A stretch of DNA of 64,000 nucleotides from Cellulophaga sp. 20_2_10 (GCF_023476645.1 NZ_JAMCOJ010000013.1:30751-94750), one strand, 5' to 3'. Shown: positions 43,934 to 54,376, counted from the stretch's first letter. Made by a program: numbers and translations. Notes: generated by a model from the letters alone, not told the origin.

Positions 43934-46786
43934 TTATTTTATTTCAAATGTTGTACTGTCTGCAGCTGCATTTCCAGATAACTCTATTTTATACTTTCCT
44001 TTTGGTAAATACGTCTTACCATCTTTTGCTTGTATTAACTCAACTTTATTCTTTTTTAAATAATTAGATTTTCCTGATTTAGAAAAAGCCACATCATAAG
44101 AAAGCACATTAAATCCTTTTTCTCCTGCTACAGTAACAGCACTAACCTCTGTATTATTCATTGTTAAAATACGCGCAGTAAAGTTTCCGTCTTTAGCTGC
44201 ATAAAAATTAACATCTACTCCTGGAGTGTTAGGTCTAAATCTTGTCGAAGCTGCATTACCCCACCTACTAGAATGTCTTATATCATCAGTTTTAAATAAG
44301 TGTAACTTTTTTGCCAAAGTAGACGAAGTCATTTCTTGTAATTTACTAATATTAGTCTTGTATACACTACGTCCGTGTGTACCAACTAATAAATCTTTAG
44401 CAGTTGGCTGTATTACCAAATCATGTACTGCAACTGCAGGTATTCCGTTTGTAAAAAGCTCCCAAGACTCTCCCATAGTAAAAGACACATATAGACCATT
44501 GTCTGTACCAACAAACAATAAGTTTTCGTTTTCAGGATCCTCTAAAATTACATTTACTGGAGAAGCAGGAATTGTTTTCCCTATATTCTTCCAGCTTTTA
44601 CCATAATCATTACTCATATAAACATAAGGTGTGTAGTTATCCCAACGGTACCCATTTAAAGTAACATACACTCGCTCTTGTTTATGCTTAGAAGCAGCTA
44701 CTCTAGTTACCCAAAGTTCTTCATTTTTAAGATTATCGCTTATTTTCTCCCAAGAACCACCACCGTTTTTAGTAAGTTGTATTGCACCATCATCACTACC
44801 CGTATATATCAATCCAAATTTAAAAGGAGATTCTGACACCGTAGATAACGTACCATAAGCAACATTTCCTTTTTTACCACCGTTTGTTAAATCGCCAGAA
44901 ATAGTTTCCCAATCATCTCCCTGATTTAAAGATCGGTGCAATTTATTACCTCCTAAATATAAAATATCTTGGTTGTGAGAAGATAGTAAAATTGGTGTTT
45001 GCCAGTTAAAACGATATGGACTTTCTCCTAAATCGTGCTTTGGTTGAATGTATTTTTGACTGTTCTTTTCTCTATCAATTCTAAAATAGTTCCCAAACTG
45101 ATAACCTGTATATAAAACATTAGAGTTTCTACCATCAATTTGTATTTGCATACCATCACCACCCATTAAACTTTTCCAAGGGTACTGACCTGTTTGTTGC
45201 CACCTACTGCTTTGACTTGCATTATTTGCACCAACCCAAACGCCATTATCTTGCAAACCACCATACACATTATACGGCTGCTCATTATCTACATTTATTG
45301 CATAAAATTGTCCTACAGCAGGTGAGTTATTTTTAATCCAGCTTTTACCATCATCGTAAGAAATGTTAATTCCGCCGTCATTACCATTAATTAAATGCCC
45401 TTTAAGATCTGGATTAATCCACAATGCATGATGATCTGAGTGTACGTTTGGTCCATCTATATTATCAAATGTTTTACCACCGTCGTTAGACTTAATTAAT
45501 GGCACACCAGCTAAATAAATCTCATCTTTATTTTTAGGATGAACTCTAATTTGCGCAAAATAATATCCGTAGCTATAGAACAAATTATCTATATGCTCTT
45601 CATTTGTCTTTTTCCACGTTTTACCAGCATCATCACTTCTAAAAACTTCTGCTCCTATTACGGGAGTATCAAACAACATAGAATTTGCATCTTCTAAAAA
45701 CTTCGCAATATCTACTGGTTTCACAGTTCCAACACGTACCATTTGTTTTACATTTGGTGCCCTATACTTTTCATGAAATCCGTTTGTCTTTAAAAATGCA
45801 TTTAATTTTGAATCTGATAACGCTAAAAACTCTTTAGTAGACATTGTCTTAAAATCATTCTTAACTAAATCATCGGACTTTTTTTCTTTCTTAGTTTCTT
45901 CAGGTCTTCTAAACTGACTATCATGCACAGCATACACCGTATTTTCATCAAAAACAGCTAAACCAATTCTACCAACACCTTCTCCGGTAGGAAAACCACT
46001 TTCTTTAGTCGATATTTTTGTCCAGCTACTGCCACCATCTGTACTTTTATAAATAGCAGAATTAGAACCATTACCAGAAAAATTCCAAGCTTTACGGTCT
46101 TTTTCCCAAGCGGCAGCATATTGCACATTAAAATTAGTTGGCACCATAGCAACATCTATAATACCAGTAACATCGTTTACAAAAAGTGTCTTTTTCCAAC
46201 TTTTACCGCCATCTGTTGTTTTATATATTCCGCGTTCGTCATTTGCAGAATACAAATGTCCGGTTGCCCCAACAACTACTTCGTTAGGGTTTTCTGGATT
46301 AATAAGTATACGTCCAATATGATGAGAATCTACCAAACCCATATTTTGCCAAGTTTCTCCCTTATCTGTAGATTTTAGCAAACCAACACCTGCATAAGAA
46401 GACCTAGAAGAGTTATTTTCTCCTGTACCAACCCAAATTGTTCCCGATTTCCAATCTACAGCAATATCACCTAAATTTTGAGTACTAGCTTGGTCCATAA
46501 CTGGGGTAAAAGTTGTGCCATTATTATTGGTATACCATAAACCACCAGAAGCATAAGCTGCATAAAATTCGGTTGGTTTGTTAGGATTAACAGCAACATC
46601 TACAATACGGCCACTCATAACTGTTGGGCCAATATTAGAAAATGCAATGTTTTTAACTATAGAAGATTCTTGCATTTGTTTCTTTTGCTTTAGTGCACTT
46701 TCTACAACGTTTTTGGCTGTTGATGCAGGTTGCGCCCAGCTTAATGCAGAAGTTAGCAAAAAGCAAAAAGATAGCATTTTTTTCAT
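43934..46786 (-). CDS. exported VPS10/sortilin-like Asp-box beta-propeller protein
   Basis: A 950-residue secreted protein with signal peptide (LTSALSWA). It has about ten Asp-box repeats of the form SxDxGxxW (STDKGETW, TTDGGKSW, STDGGSSW, RSDDAGKTW, SNDGGKTF, SYDDGKSW, TKNGGGSW, SNDYGKSW), as in sortilin/VPS10 and BNR-repeat propellers, probably two propellers. A C-terminal beta-sandwich follows (about 830-950). Such proteins in Bacteroidota are annotated as glycosyl hydrolases, but no catalytic residues can be named and binding to a protein or glycan is equally possible. Monocistronic, with a strong terminator. Confidence 0.87.
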   Translation of the reverse strand: MKKMLSFCFLLTSALSWAQPASTAKNVVESALKQKKQMQESSIVKNIAFSNIGPTVMSGRIVDVAVNPNKPTEFYAAYASGGLWYTNNNGTTFTPVMDQASTQNLGDIAVDWKSGTIWVGTGENNSSRSSYAGVGLLKSTDKGETWQNMGLVDSHHIGRILINPENPNEVVVGATGHLYSANDERGIYKTTDGGKSWKKTLFVNDVTGIIDVAMVPTNFNVQYAAAWEKDRKAWNFSGNGSNSAIYKSTDGGSSWTKISTKESGFPTGEGVGRIGLAVFDENTVYAVHDSQFRRPEETKKEKKSDDLVKNDFKTMSTKEFLALSDSKLNAFLKTNGFHEKYRAPNVKQMVRVGTVKPVDIAKFLEDANSMLFDTPVIGAEVFRSDDAGKTWKKTNEEHIDNLFYSYGYYFAQIRVHPKNKDEIYLAGVPLIKSNDGGKTFDNIDGPNVHSDHHALWINPDLKGHLINGNDGGINISYDDGKSWIKNNSPAVGQFYAINVDNEQPYNVYGGLQDNGVWVGANNASQSSRWQQTGQYPWKSLMGGDGMQIQIDGRNSNVLYTGYQFGNYFRIDREKNSQKYIQPKHDLGESPYRFNWQTPILLSSHNQDILYLGGNKLHRSLNQGDDWETISGDLTNGGKKGNVAYGTLSTVSESPFKFGLIYTGSDDGAIQLTKNGGGSWEKISDNLKNEELWVTRVAASKHKQERVYVTLNGYRWDNYTPYVYMSNDYGKSWKNIGKTIPASPVNVILEDPENENLLFVGTDNGLYVSFTMGESWELFTNGIPAVAVHDLVIQPTAKDLLVGTHGRSVYKTNISKLQEMTSSTLAKKLHLFKTDDIRHSSRWGNAASTRFRPNTPGVDVNFYAAKDGNFTARILTMNNTEVSAVTVAGEKGFNVLSYDVAFSKSGKSNYLKKNKVELIQAKDGKTYLPKGKYKIELSGNAAADSTTFEIK

Positions 46787-46961
46787 TTTTCAGGTTTTAG
46801 TTTGTAAGGTTTTGTTCTCTTTTGTAATCTGTATTTTAGACCTACGGAAGTTATAAAGAAAGGCTATCATCGCAAAATTAATTTTTTATGCAAAAAAATA
46901 TGCACTAGGCTGACTTTAATTTGATGTATTAAATACGTTAAAAGGAGGCTAAATACTATTT

Positions 46962-46997
46962 TTTGTTGCGCATCAAAATAGATATTCATTACTTTTG
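46962..46997 (+). promoter_or_regulatory. promoter of the aminopeptidase P gene
   Basis: A -33 TTTGTTG (46962-46968) and an exact -7 box TACTTTTG (46990-46997) with 21-nt spacing; the leader before the ATG at 47065 is about 65 nt. Confidence 0.6.
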
Positions 46998-47064
46998 ATA
47001 CAACTTGTAGTTTTTAGCACTTACTCCGCCAAAACTGCATCAATACAAACTGAAAAATTAAGAA

Positions 47065-48360
47065 ATGAAGTACAATCCTATTGATTCTAAATTATTCGTG
47101 AAAAACCGCAAAAAGTTTATGGCTCAAATGAAGCCTAAAAGTATTGCCGTTTTTAATTCTAATGATATTTATCCAATTGGCGCAGATAGCGCTATGCCTT
47201 TTGAGCAACATAGAAATATTTTTTACCTAACAGGTGCAGACCAAGAAGAAACTATTTTAGTTCTTTTTCCTGATGCCTTTGACCCAAAACACAGAGAAGT
47301 ATTATTTGTACGTGAAACAAACGAACATATTGCAGTATGGGAAGGTGAAAAACTCACAAAAGAACGCGGTACAGAAGTATCTGGAATAGAAACAGTGTAT
47401 TGGTTAACAGATTTTGACAAGGTTTTCTTTGATTTAATGACTGAAGCAGAAACTATTTATTTTGACACCAATGAACATTACAGACAAGCTGTAGAAACAG
47501 AAACAAGAGAAGACCGATTTATTAAAAAGTGTAAAGCTGATTATCCTGCGCACCAATGGGCAAAGAGTTTTCCAATAATGCAAGATATAAGAGGCGTTAA
47601 AGAACCTGAAGAGTTGGCATTGATGCAAGAAGCTTGTAATATAACCGAAAAAGGGTTTAGACGTTTATTAGGCTTTGTTAAACCTGGTGTTTGGGAGTAT
47701 GAAATTGAAGCAGAATTATTACACGAGTTTGTACGTAACCGCTCTAAAGGATTTGCATACACACCAATTATTGCATCTGGTTACAACGCAAACGTATTAC
47801 ACTACATAGAAAACAACCAACAATGTAAAGATGGCGATGTTATACTGATGGATGTTGCTGCAGAATACGCTAATTACTCTAGTGATTTAAGTAGAAGTAT
47901 ACCCGTAAGTGGTAAGTTTACTAAAAGACAAAGAGACGTTTACGATGCCGTTTTACGCGTTAAAAATGATGCTACAAAAATGCTTGTTCCTGGAACACTT
48001 TGGGGAGAATACCATAAAGAAGTTGGTGAGTTAATGACCAGCGAATTATTAGGATTAGGCTTATTAGACAAAGCAGATGTACAAAACCAAGATAAAAACT
48101 GGCCTGCATATAAAAAATACTTTATGCATGGTACCAGTCACCACATTGGTTTAAATACGCATGATTACGGAGACTTAAAAACTCCTATGAAAGCAAACAT
48201 GGTTTTTACAGTAGAACCGGGTATTTATATTCCTAATGAAAATTTAGGTATTAGATTAGAGGATGATGTTGTAATACAAGAAAAAGGAGAACCGTTTAAC
48301 TTAATGGCAAACATTCCTATAGAAGCAGATGAAATTGAAGAATTAATGCAGGCTAAGTAG
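47065..48360 (+). CDS. pepP: Xaa-Pro aminopeptidase (aminopeptidase P, M24B)
   Basis: A 431-residue enzyme with an N-terminal creatinase-like domain (about 1-170) and a C-terminal pita-bread domain. Metal ligands are visible as Asp in LMDVAAEYANYSSDLSRS, His in HGTSHHIGLNTHDYG, Glu in VFTVEPGIYIP and Glu in IRLEDDVVI. It removes the first residue from peptides with Pro at position 2 in the cytosol. Single gene with its own promoter and terminator. Confidence 0.94.
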   Translation: MKYNPIDSKLFVKNRKKFMAQMKPKSIAVFNSNDIYPIGADSAMPFEQHRNIFYLTGADQEETILVLFPDAFDPKHREVLFVRETNEHIAVWEGEKLTKERGTEVSGIETVYWLTDFDKVFFDLMTEAETIYFDTNEHYRQAVETETREDRFIKKCKADYPAHQWAKSFPIMQDIRGVKEPEELALMQEACNITEKGFRRLLGFVKPGVWEYEIEAELLHEFVRNRSKGFAYTPIIASGYNANVLHYIENNQQCKDGDVILMDVAAEYANYSSDLSRSIPVSGKFTKRQRDVYDAVLRVKNDATKMLVPGTLWGEYHKEVGELMTSELLGLGLLDKADVQNQDKNWPAYKKYFMHGTSHHIGLNTHDYGDLKTPMKANMVFTVEPGIYIPNENLGIRLEDDVVIQEKGEPFNLMANIPIEADEIEELMQAK

Positions 48361-48384
48361 CATTAAAATTTGTTTTAATAGCAA

Positions 48385-48410
48385 AACCTCTTCCTGCAAA
48401 GGAAGAGGTT
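48385..48410. terminator. terminator between pepP and the OmpA-like gene
   Basis: Perfect 10-bp arms (48385-48394 and 48401-48410, AACCTCTTCC/GGAAGAGGTT) with a 6-nt loop and a T7 run on the plus strand. The convergent gene ends at 48420, so it may serve both. Confidence 0.85.
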
Positions 48411-48419
48411 TTTTTGTGC

Positions 48420-49538
48420 TTATTCTTTATCTTCTTCAAAAGCTGTGTTTGCGTAGTTGCTGTATTTATTTTCAGAAACAACAAACTCAACTCTTCTATT
48501 CTGCAATCTTCCAGTTTCACTTTTATTAGTAGCAAGCGGAATTTTTGAACCATAACCTTGCCATTTAATTCTAGTAAAGCCTAATCCATTATCCAACAAA
48601 AACTCACCAACAGATTTAGCCCTGTTTAAAGAAAGTAATTTATTATAAGCTGCATCTCCTTCGTTGTCTGAGTGTCCATATATGGTAACATTAAGACTTG
48701 GATTTCTTTTTAAATGCTTAACAAGAGCTGTTAACTGACTTTTAGCTTCATGATTAATTACAAAACTATCTGATGTAAATAAGAGATCTTTTATAACATA
48801 AATCTCATCTAAGTTTATTTTATCATCTAACTCAACAGATACTTGATCTATATAGTAATATGATGCTTTACGCAAATTTTCTCCTGTAATTTTTCTTCTG
48901 GTTCTTTTATCTCTTTTAAAATTACCCAAAGTAATATACTGCTCTGTACCGTTTGCAGTAAAACTAGCAGAAACATTAATCCATTTTATTTTATTAACGT
49001 AACCCGAAGGTGCCCTTCCCCTTAATAGTTTAATTTCTTCAGAGTTATTTACATAATCTATTGATATGTTTTTTTTGGTACTCCACTTAGGTAATTTTTC
49101 TGTAAATAAAATCTGAAACTCATCTACTGCCAAACCTGCTTTATCCGCTAAACTCACCATAAAAGAAACTTTATAATGCTTACCTTTAACTAAAGTCTCA
49201 GTTAGGTTTCCAGTGATGTATTCTCTATAATTATCTGGGCCAAGCATATAAAAACCAGCAAAAGCTTTGCCGTGGTATACTTGTTGTCTTCCTATAAAAT
49301 TATGATTTGTACTCATTTCAGGACTACAATCACTATAGTAATCTGTACTACCATCTGATGGCGTATGCCAACCTATAACATCCTTTTGAAAATTTCCTGG
49401 TTTTTTAGAACATTTTTTAGAATTTTCAAAACTTGGATTCTCAACTAAGTTTTGAGCCTTAACACTTAAAAAAGAGGCCATTAAAAATATACCTATAATG
49501 TATTTATTTGTGCGTTTTGTTTGGGGAACTTTTTGCAT
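48420..49538 (-). CDS. OmpA-family protein with N-terminal carbohydrate-binding-like domain
   Basis: A 372-residue exported protein. After the signal peptide (FLMASFLSVKA) residues 30-235 form a galactose-binding-like beta-sandwich (NLVENPSFENSKKC, AFAGFYMLGPDNYREYITG, KVSFMVSLADKAGLAVDEF) as in DUF642/choice-of-anchor proteins. Residues 255-362 are an OmpA C-terminal peptidoglycan-binding domain (IYGHSDNEGDAAYNKLLSLNRAKSV and NRRVEFVV). The domain order is unlike classical OmpA, which has a barrel first. It probably anchors to the wall with the sandwich displayed outward or in the periplasm. Confidence 0.9.
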   Translation of the reverse strand: MQKVPQTKRTNKYIIGIFLMASFLSVKAQNLVENPSFENSKKCSKKPGNFQKDVIGWHTPSDGSTDYYSDCSPEMSTNHNFIGRQQVYHGKAFAGFYMLGPDNYREYITGNLTETLVKGKHYKVSFMVSLADKAGLAVDEFQILFTEKLPKWSTKKNISIDYVNNSEEIKLLRGRAPSGYVNKIKWINVSASFTANGTEQYITLGNFKRDKRTRRKITGENLRKASYYYIDQVSVELDDKINLDEIYVIKDLLFTSDSFVINHEAKSQLTALVKHLKRNPSLNVTIYGHSDNEGDAAYNKLLSLNRAKSVGEFLLDNGLGFTRIKWQGYGSKIPLATNKSETGRLQNRRVEFVVSENKYSNYANTAFEEDKE

Positions 49539-49679
49539 AAAAAATATTTTGTAATTTCTTGTTCACCGTGCAATTAACGCATATTTACTTAATAGTGAAG
49601 TTTTTACAGACTATATTGTTGTGAAATACCAACTATTGTAGGTGAATCTACAAATTAACAAGGTGTAAAAAATGCAAAA

Positions 49680-49708
49680 AACCCTGTAAAATGCAATTTT
49701 ACAGGGTT
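49680..49708 (-). terminator. intrinsic terminator after the nucleotidyltransferase gene
   Basis: Perfect 13-bp arms (49680-49692 and 49696-49708, core CCCTGTAAAAT) with a 3-nt loop; on the minus strand a T run follows. It ends the envelope operon 53271-49734. Confidence 0.87.
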
Positions 49709-49733
49709 AAAGCGCACTATTTTATACTAAAAA

Positions 49734-50750
49734 TTACTCTAAAACCGAGTAATCTCCAATGCTAATTGTCTCGTAATTACCATTATACTTTACGTAATTA
49801 CCAATCATTGCATTATCTAAATTGGCATTGGTAATTTTACTGTTAGTTTGTATTAAACTATTTTTAATTGTTGAGTTTTCCACAACTGTATTATCGCCTA
49901 TAGATACATAAGGACCAACAGTTGTGTTTTTAAGAACAACGTTTTCTCCAATATAACAAGGCTCTATAATATTTGCGTTCTCTAAAGTTACCGTTTTAGA
50001 TCGTAATGCTTCTCCATCTTTTTCTAAAAAGCCTAACATTCTCATGTTGGTTTCTACAGTAACATTTTTGTTGCCACAATCCATCCATTCATCAACTTTA
50101 CCAGAAACAAACTTTTTACCCTTTTGCATCATCTGTTTAATACCATCATTAATTTGGTACTCACCACCATTAATAATGTTATTATCTAAAACGTGTTGCA
50201 ATTCGTCTTTTAAAACAGCAACATCTTTAAAGTAGTATATACCAATTACAGCAAGATCAGATACAAACTGCTCTGGTTTCTCTACCAACTCTACAATTTC
50301 ATTTTTATCGTTTAATTTAACAACGCCAAAAGCTTCTGGTTTTTCTACTTGCTTTACCCAAATAACACTATCCGCAGTTTTATCTAAATCGAAATCTGCT
50401 CTAATAAGTGTATCTGCATAGGCAATTACAGCCGGACCACTTAAAGAATCCTTAGCACACATTATAGCGTGTCCTGTACCTAAAGGTTGGTCTTGCCTAT
50501 AAATAGATGCTTTTGCGCCTAAACCCTCCGCTAACTCCTTTAAACTAGCTATAACATCATCACCAAAGAAAGCAGGATCACCTAAAATAAAAGCAACCTC
50601 TTCTATTGGTTCGTCTAAAACCTTTGCTATATCACTAACCAAACGGTGTACAATTGGTTTACCTGCAATTGGTATTAATGGTTTTGGAACTGTTAATGTA
50701 TGTGGTCTAAGACGGGATCCTCTACCCGCCATTGGAACTATAATTTTCAT
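49734..50750 (-). CDS. sugar-phosphate nucleotidyltransferase
   Basis: A 338-residue enzyme with the nucleotide-binding signature MAGRGSRLRPHTLTVPKPL at residues 7-25, IIAYADTLI-type DxD region (VIAYADTLIRADF) and EKPEAFGVVKL, then a C-terminal left-handed beta-helix of hexapeptides (ENANIIEPCYIGENVVLKN, NTTVGPYVSIGDNTVVEN). It activates a hexose-1-phosphate with NTP, as in RmlA/GlmU-type proteins; the sugar cannot be read from sequence. Last gene of the cluster with dut and the flippase, which suggests a cell-surface polysaccharide or glycan role. Confidence 0.92.
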   Translation of the reverse strand: MKIIVPMAGRGSRLRPHTLTVPKPLIPIAGKPIVHRLVSDIAKVLDEPIEEVAFILGDPAFFGDDVIASLKELAEGLGAKASIYRQDQPLGTGHAIMCAKDSLSGPAVIAYADTLIRADFDLDKTADSVIWVKQVEKPEAFGVVKLNDKNEIVELVEKPEQFVSDLAVIGIYYFKDVAVLKDELQHVLDNNIINGGEYQINDGIKQMMQKGKKFVSGKVDEWMDCGNKNVTVETNMRMLGFLEKDGEALRSKTVTLENANIIEPCYIGENVVLKNTTVGPYVSIGDNTVVENSTIKNSLIQTNSKITNANLDNAMIGNYVKYNGNYETISIGDYSVLE

Positions 50751-50822
50751 TTTTTCTTCTTTTAAAATGGAAGCACAAATTAATCTGCTTACATTAATTA
50801 TGGTTTATGTTTATATTATCTT

Positions 50823-51257
50823 TTACTTAGTACCCGTGCTACCAAAGCCACCTTCTCCCCTAGCTGTTTCAGATAACTCTTTAACCTCTATCCATTCTGC
50901 TCGTTCGTGCTTTGCAATTACTAATTGTGCAATACGTTCTCCATTTTCTACGGTAAAATCATCCTCAGATAGGTTCACTAAAATTACACCTATTTCTCCT
51001 CTATAATCTGCATCTACAGTACCTGGAGCATTCAAAACCGTAACTCCTTTTTTAGCTGCCAACCCGCTACGTGGGCGAACTTGAGCCTCATACCCAACTG
51101 GTAACTCTATAAAAAGACCAGTTTTAATAATTGCTCTTTGTAAAGGTTTTAACGTAATAGATTCTAAAATATTGGCTCTTAAGTCCATTCCGGCAGAAGC
51201 AAAAGTCTCATAACTAGGAGTTGCGTGTGCCGATTTATTAATTATTTTGATTGTCAT
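50823..51257 (-). CDS. dut: dUTP diphosphatase
   Basis: A 144-residue trimeric dUTPase with the five motifs: AGMDLRANI (1), RSGLAAKKG (2), [18 protein letters not shown] (3), ERIAQLVI (4) and [10 protein letters not shown] (5). It hydrolyses dUTP to dUMP and pyrophosphate, keeping uracil out of DNA and feeding thymidylate synthesis. Its start overlaps the flippase stop by 4 nt (ATGA), so translation is coupled; the pairing with envelope genes has no obvious metabolic reason. Confidence 0.96.
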   Translation of the reverse strand: MTIKIINKSAHATPSYETFASAGMDLRANILESITLKPLQRAIIKTGLFIELPVGYEAQVRPRSGLAAKKGVTVLNAPGTVDADYRGEIGVILVNLSEDDFTVENGERIAQLVIAKHERAEWIEVKELSETARGEGGFGSTGTK

Positions 51258-52714
51258 TTTTTCTTAATTATTTTTCGTAATACTTCGTTTTCCATTTTAT
51301 ACACTAATCCTAAGAACACTAGTAATAGCGAACAACCAATCCATAAATTTCTATTAAAAATATAAAAAGATAGAATTGAAAACACCACAGATAACGTAAA
51401 ATAGAATATTATTTTACGCATATTATACGGTATGGGGTAATTCTTTTTTCCAAACCAGTAAGAAAGCACCATCATAATACCATATGCAAATACTGTTGCA
51501 ATTGCAGAAGCCATATAGCTTAAGGTAGATATAAGCACTATATTTATAACAATAGTAACCACTGCCCCAATTACAGAGATAAATGCACCATACCTTGTTT
51601 TATCGGTTACCTTATACCAAACAGATAGGTTATGGTAAATTCCTAAAAAGAAATTAGCCAACACAATTAAAGGAACAACTTTCATAGCCTCCCAATAATC
51701 TGAGTTTTTCACAAACAACTCTTTTAATACATCTGCAAAAACTACTACAGCCAGTAAAATTGCACTCCCTAGGATTACAAAGTAATTGGTAATTTGGGCA
51801 TACGTTTTTTGAGGGTTTTTAGAATTAGAGTGACTAAAAAAGAAAGGCTCTATTCCCATTCTAAATGCAGTCGCAAATAACGTCATAAACAACGCTAACT
51901 TATAGCAAGCGGCATATTTACCCATTTCTGAACTAGCAATATCCTCTGGCAACAGCCATTCTAATAAAATCTTATCAAAAACCTCGTTAATAGTAAATGC
52001 AATACCCGCTACCAAAACTGGCGAAGCATATTTCATCATAGAACGCCACAAAGCCCTATCAAAAACATACTTATTTTTAATATATAAATTTAAAGTAAGT
52101 AACAATGTAACTGCACTTGCAATTAAGTTTGATATGAATATGTACGATATTTGAAAGTTTTCTTTATAGATTGATGCAAAAATAGAATCTGTAGAATCAC
52201 TGACTAACTTAGGCAGAAGCATTAAAAAGAATAGATTAAGCCCAAGGTTGATGCAAATGTTTACAATTTTAATAATGGCATACTTCATGGGTTTTTCTGT
52301 TGCTCTAAGCCAAGCAAACGGAATAATAACCAATGCATCTAAAGCCAAAATATAAATGGCATAAGTAATATACTTTTCTGAAATTCCCGTAAGACGTAGC
52401 AAAGTCCCCTCTAACAACAGCGCTAACACAAAAAATACCGCTGTAGATACAGCAATAGAAATTAAAGATGTAGAAACAACTTTATCTTTTTCAGTAGACT
52501 TATGGTAAAATCTAAAAAAAGCCGTCTCCATACCGTATGCCAAAAACACATTAAAAATAGCAAACCAAGAAAATATAAGAGCAACTTCCCCATATAAACC
52601 AGGAGCCATTACATCTGTATACAACGGAACTAGCATAAAGGAAAGCATTCTAGGCAACACTGTTGCCAAGCCATACACAAAGGTTTGCTTAAAAAGTTTT
52701 TTAAATGGACTCAA
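51254..52714 (-). CDS. polysaccharide flippase (Wzx/MATE-like, MOP superfamily)
   Basis: A 486-residue integral membrane protein with about 14 hydrophobic helices. The opening [21 protein letters not shown] and [18 protein letters not shown] match O-antigen/teichoic-acid flippases of the polysaccharide-synthesis (PST) family. It moves lipid-linked saccharides across the inner membrane. It is followed by dut with ATGA overlap and a nucleotidyltransferase gene, so it belongs to a small envelope operon. Confidence 0.93.
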   Translation of the reverse strand: MSPFKKLFKQTFVYGLATVLPRMLSFMLVPLYTDVMAPGLYGEVALIFSWFAIFNVFLAYGMETAFFRFYHKSTEKDKVVSTSLISIAVSTAVFFVLALLLEGTLLRLTGISEKYITYAIYILALDALVIIPFAWLRATEKPMKYAIIKIVNICINLGLNLFFLMLLPKLVSDSTDSIFASIYKENFQISYIFISNLIASAVTLLLTLNLYIKNKYVFDRALWRSMMKYASPVLVAGIAFTINEVFDKILLEWLLPEDIASSEMGKYAACYKLALFMTLFATAFRMGIEPFFFSHSNSKNPQKTYAQITNYFVILGSAILLAVVVFADVLKELFVKNSDYWEAMKVVPLIVLANFFLGIYHNLSVWYKVTDKTRYGAFISVIGAVVTIVINIVLISTLSYMASAIATVFAYGIMMVLSYWFGKKNYPIPYNMRKIIFYFTLSVVFSILSFYIFNRNLWIGCSLLLVFLGLVYKMENEVLRKIIKKK

Positions 52715-52767
52715 TACAGTTTAATTAGAGCTTAAAAGTAGTTATTTATACCCTAGTAAACAAAGTG

Positions 52768-53271
52768 TTATTGCCTTGGTTTTGAAGGATACATTATAGC
52801 CTGTTTGTGCTTTATACCCGTAACCTTAACGTAGTTTATAACATCTCCCTTATAATAGCTTAAAACAGCCTCATCATAATTCAATTGAAACGGAAAGTCT
52901 ACATCTGTACTTTTAGTGTTGGGCGTATTACCAACTTCTTGTTTAGGATCTGCATGCGCAATCATATCTTTAGGAGCTTTAGCCTTTTTTGCTTTAAGAT
53001 TGGCTACAATATACTTTTGACCATCTTCATCTAGAACTTTAACATAGGTCTGCTGTCCCCTAAAAAAAATAGAATTAACTCTATAACCGTCAAGATTTGA
53101 TACAGGTATTTTAACTAACATTTCTGATCCCGATGCCGCTCTGCCTCCATATGATTCTTGGCAATAACCACTTCCTATTTCAAAAGGAGCACTTTCTTGC
53201 AGGTTCTTTTGAGAAGCACAACTAGTTAGTATTCCTAAAACTACGATAAATGTATATATAGAATTTTTCAT
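52768..53271 (-). CDS. hypothetical lipoprotein, 167 aa
   Basis: An exported lipoprotein with lipobox GILTSC (Cys about 18). The mature part is a single small beta-domain (EMLVKIPVSNLDGYRVNSIFFRGQQTYVKVL) followed by a Lys/Pro-rich segment and YYKGDVINYVKVTGI. I do not recognise the family. It is the first gene of the minus-strand group ending in the nucleotidyltransferase; 53 nt separate it from the flippase gene. Confidence 0.78.
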   Translation of the reverse strand: MKNSIYTFIVVLGILTSCASQKNLQESAPFEIGSGYCQESYGGRAASGSEMLVKIPVSNLDGYRVNSIFFRGQQTYVKVLDEDGQKYIVANLKAKKAKAPKDMIAHADPKQEVGNTPNTKSTDVDFPFQLNYDEAVLSYYKGDVINYVKVTGIKHKQAIMYPSKPRQ

Positions 53272-53351
53272 ATTGGGAGTGGTTTTAATGTTTATAAAGA
53301 TACAAAGACAAATTTAATGCCAAGTATTTTTTAAATAGGTTCCAAAACAAC

Positions 53352-53378
53352 AAAAACCCCACTAGAAGTGAGGTTTTT
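53352..53378 (-). terminator. intrinsic terminator after atpG
   Basis: A 12-bp stem with one G-U pair on the minus strand (arms 53352-53363 and 53367-53378, core AAAAACC) and a T run. It ends the F-ATPase operon. Confidence 0.75.
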
Positions 53379-53434
53379 AATTTTATTATTCGTCTAACTG
53401 TGTAATTACCCAGTTAATTTATAGATAAGCGCTA

Positions 53435-54304
53435 CTAGCTATTCAATGCTTCTGCACCACCAACGATCTCTAAAATCTCGTTAGTAATAGCAGCCTGTCT
53501 TGCTTTGTTATATGTTAATTTTAACTGATCTCTTAATTCAGTTGCATTATCTGTTGCTTTGTGCATAGCTGTCATACGCGCTCCATGCTCACTTGCGAAT
53601 GAATCTCTAATACCTTTGTATAATTGTGTTTTTAAAGACTTCGGTATTAATTGCTCTACAATTTCTTTTTCAGAAGGTTCGTAGATGTAATCTGTACCAT
53701 TACTTGGTGCTTCATTTTCTGTTGCAACAGCTACAATTGGCAAAAACTGTTCAGTCATTACTATTTGCGTTGCTGCATTTTTAAACTTATTGTAGACAAT
53801 TTCTATTTTATCATAAGTACCATTAATAAATAACTTCATTAATTCTTCTGCAATTGCAGAAACATTATCAAAAGTTAAATCATCAAAAACAGAACTATGA
53901 TTTGCAATTACCTTATAGTTTTTAGAAAGAAAATCATTCGATTTTTTTCCTATTGCAAGAAACTCTACTTCTTTACCAGCGTGTATATTTTCTGCTAAAG
54001 AAACGCTTTTTTTAAGAATGTTAGAATTAAAAGCACCACACAAACCACGGTTAGAAGTTATAGATACTATTAATACTTTCTTAACTTCTCTCTCTTCAGA
54101 AAACTTACTACCAGAATCCGCATCTAAATTAGCACTTAAGCTCTGTAAAAGCTCAGTTAATTTATCAGAATAAGGCCTCATTGCAGTAATTGCATCTTGT
54201 GCCTTCTTTAACTTAGCTGCAGATACCATTTTCATTGCGCTGGTAATCTGCATCGTTGAAGAAACTGATGCTATTCTGTTACGTATTTCTTTTAAGTTTG
54301 CCAT
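53435..54304 (-). CDS. atpG: F1 ATP synthase gamma subunit
   Basis: A 289-residue gamma subunit: N-terminal coiled-coil ANLKEIRNRIASVSSTMQIT, the ISSNRGLCGAFN-type motif (SITSNRGLCGAFNSN) and the C-terminal helix MHKATDNATELRDQLKLTYNKARQAAITNEILEIVGG. It forms the rotating central stalk. It is the last gene of the operon; atpD and atpC (beta, epsilon) are not downstream, in line with the split arrangement of Bacteroidota. Confidence 0.97.
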   Translation of the reverse strand: MANLKEIRNRIASVSSTMQITSAMKMVSAAKLKKAQDAITAMRPYSDKLTELLQSLSANLDADSGSKFSEEREVKKVLIVSITSNRGLCGAFNSNILKKSVSLAENIHAGKEVEFLAIGKKSNDFLSKNYKVIANHSSVFDDLTFDNVSAIAEELMKLFINGTYDKIEIVYNKFKNAATQIVMTEQFLPIVAVATENEAPSNGTDYIYEPSEKEIVEQLIPKSLKTQLYKGIRDSFASEHGARMTAMHKATDNATELRDQLKLTYNKARQAAITNEILEIVGGAEALNS

Positions 54305-54376
54305 ATTTTAGTCAGTAGTATTGAGAATTGAACAGTAAGGCTATTACACCTTACTGTCCAAACTAAAAAATCTGTT

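Noticed and set aside
44226..44606. 126-codon plus-strand ORF inside the Asp-box protein gene
   Set aside because: Shadow ORF; Cys- and Leu-rich text with no domain.
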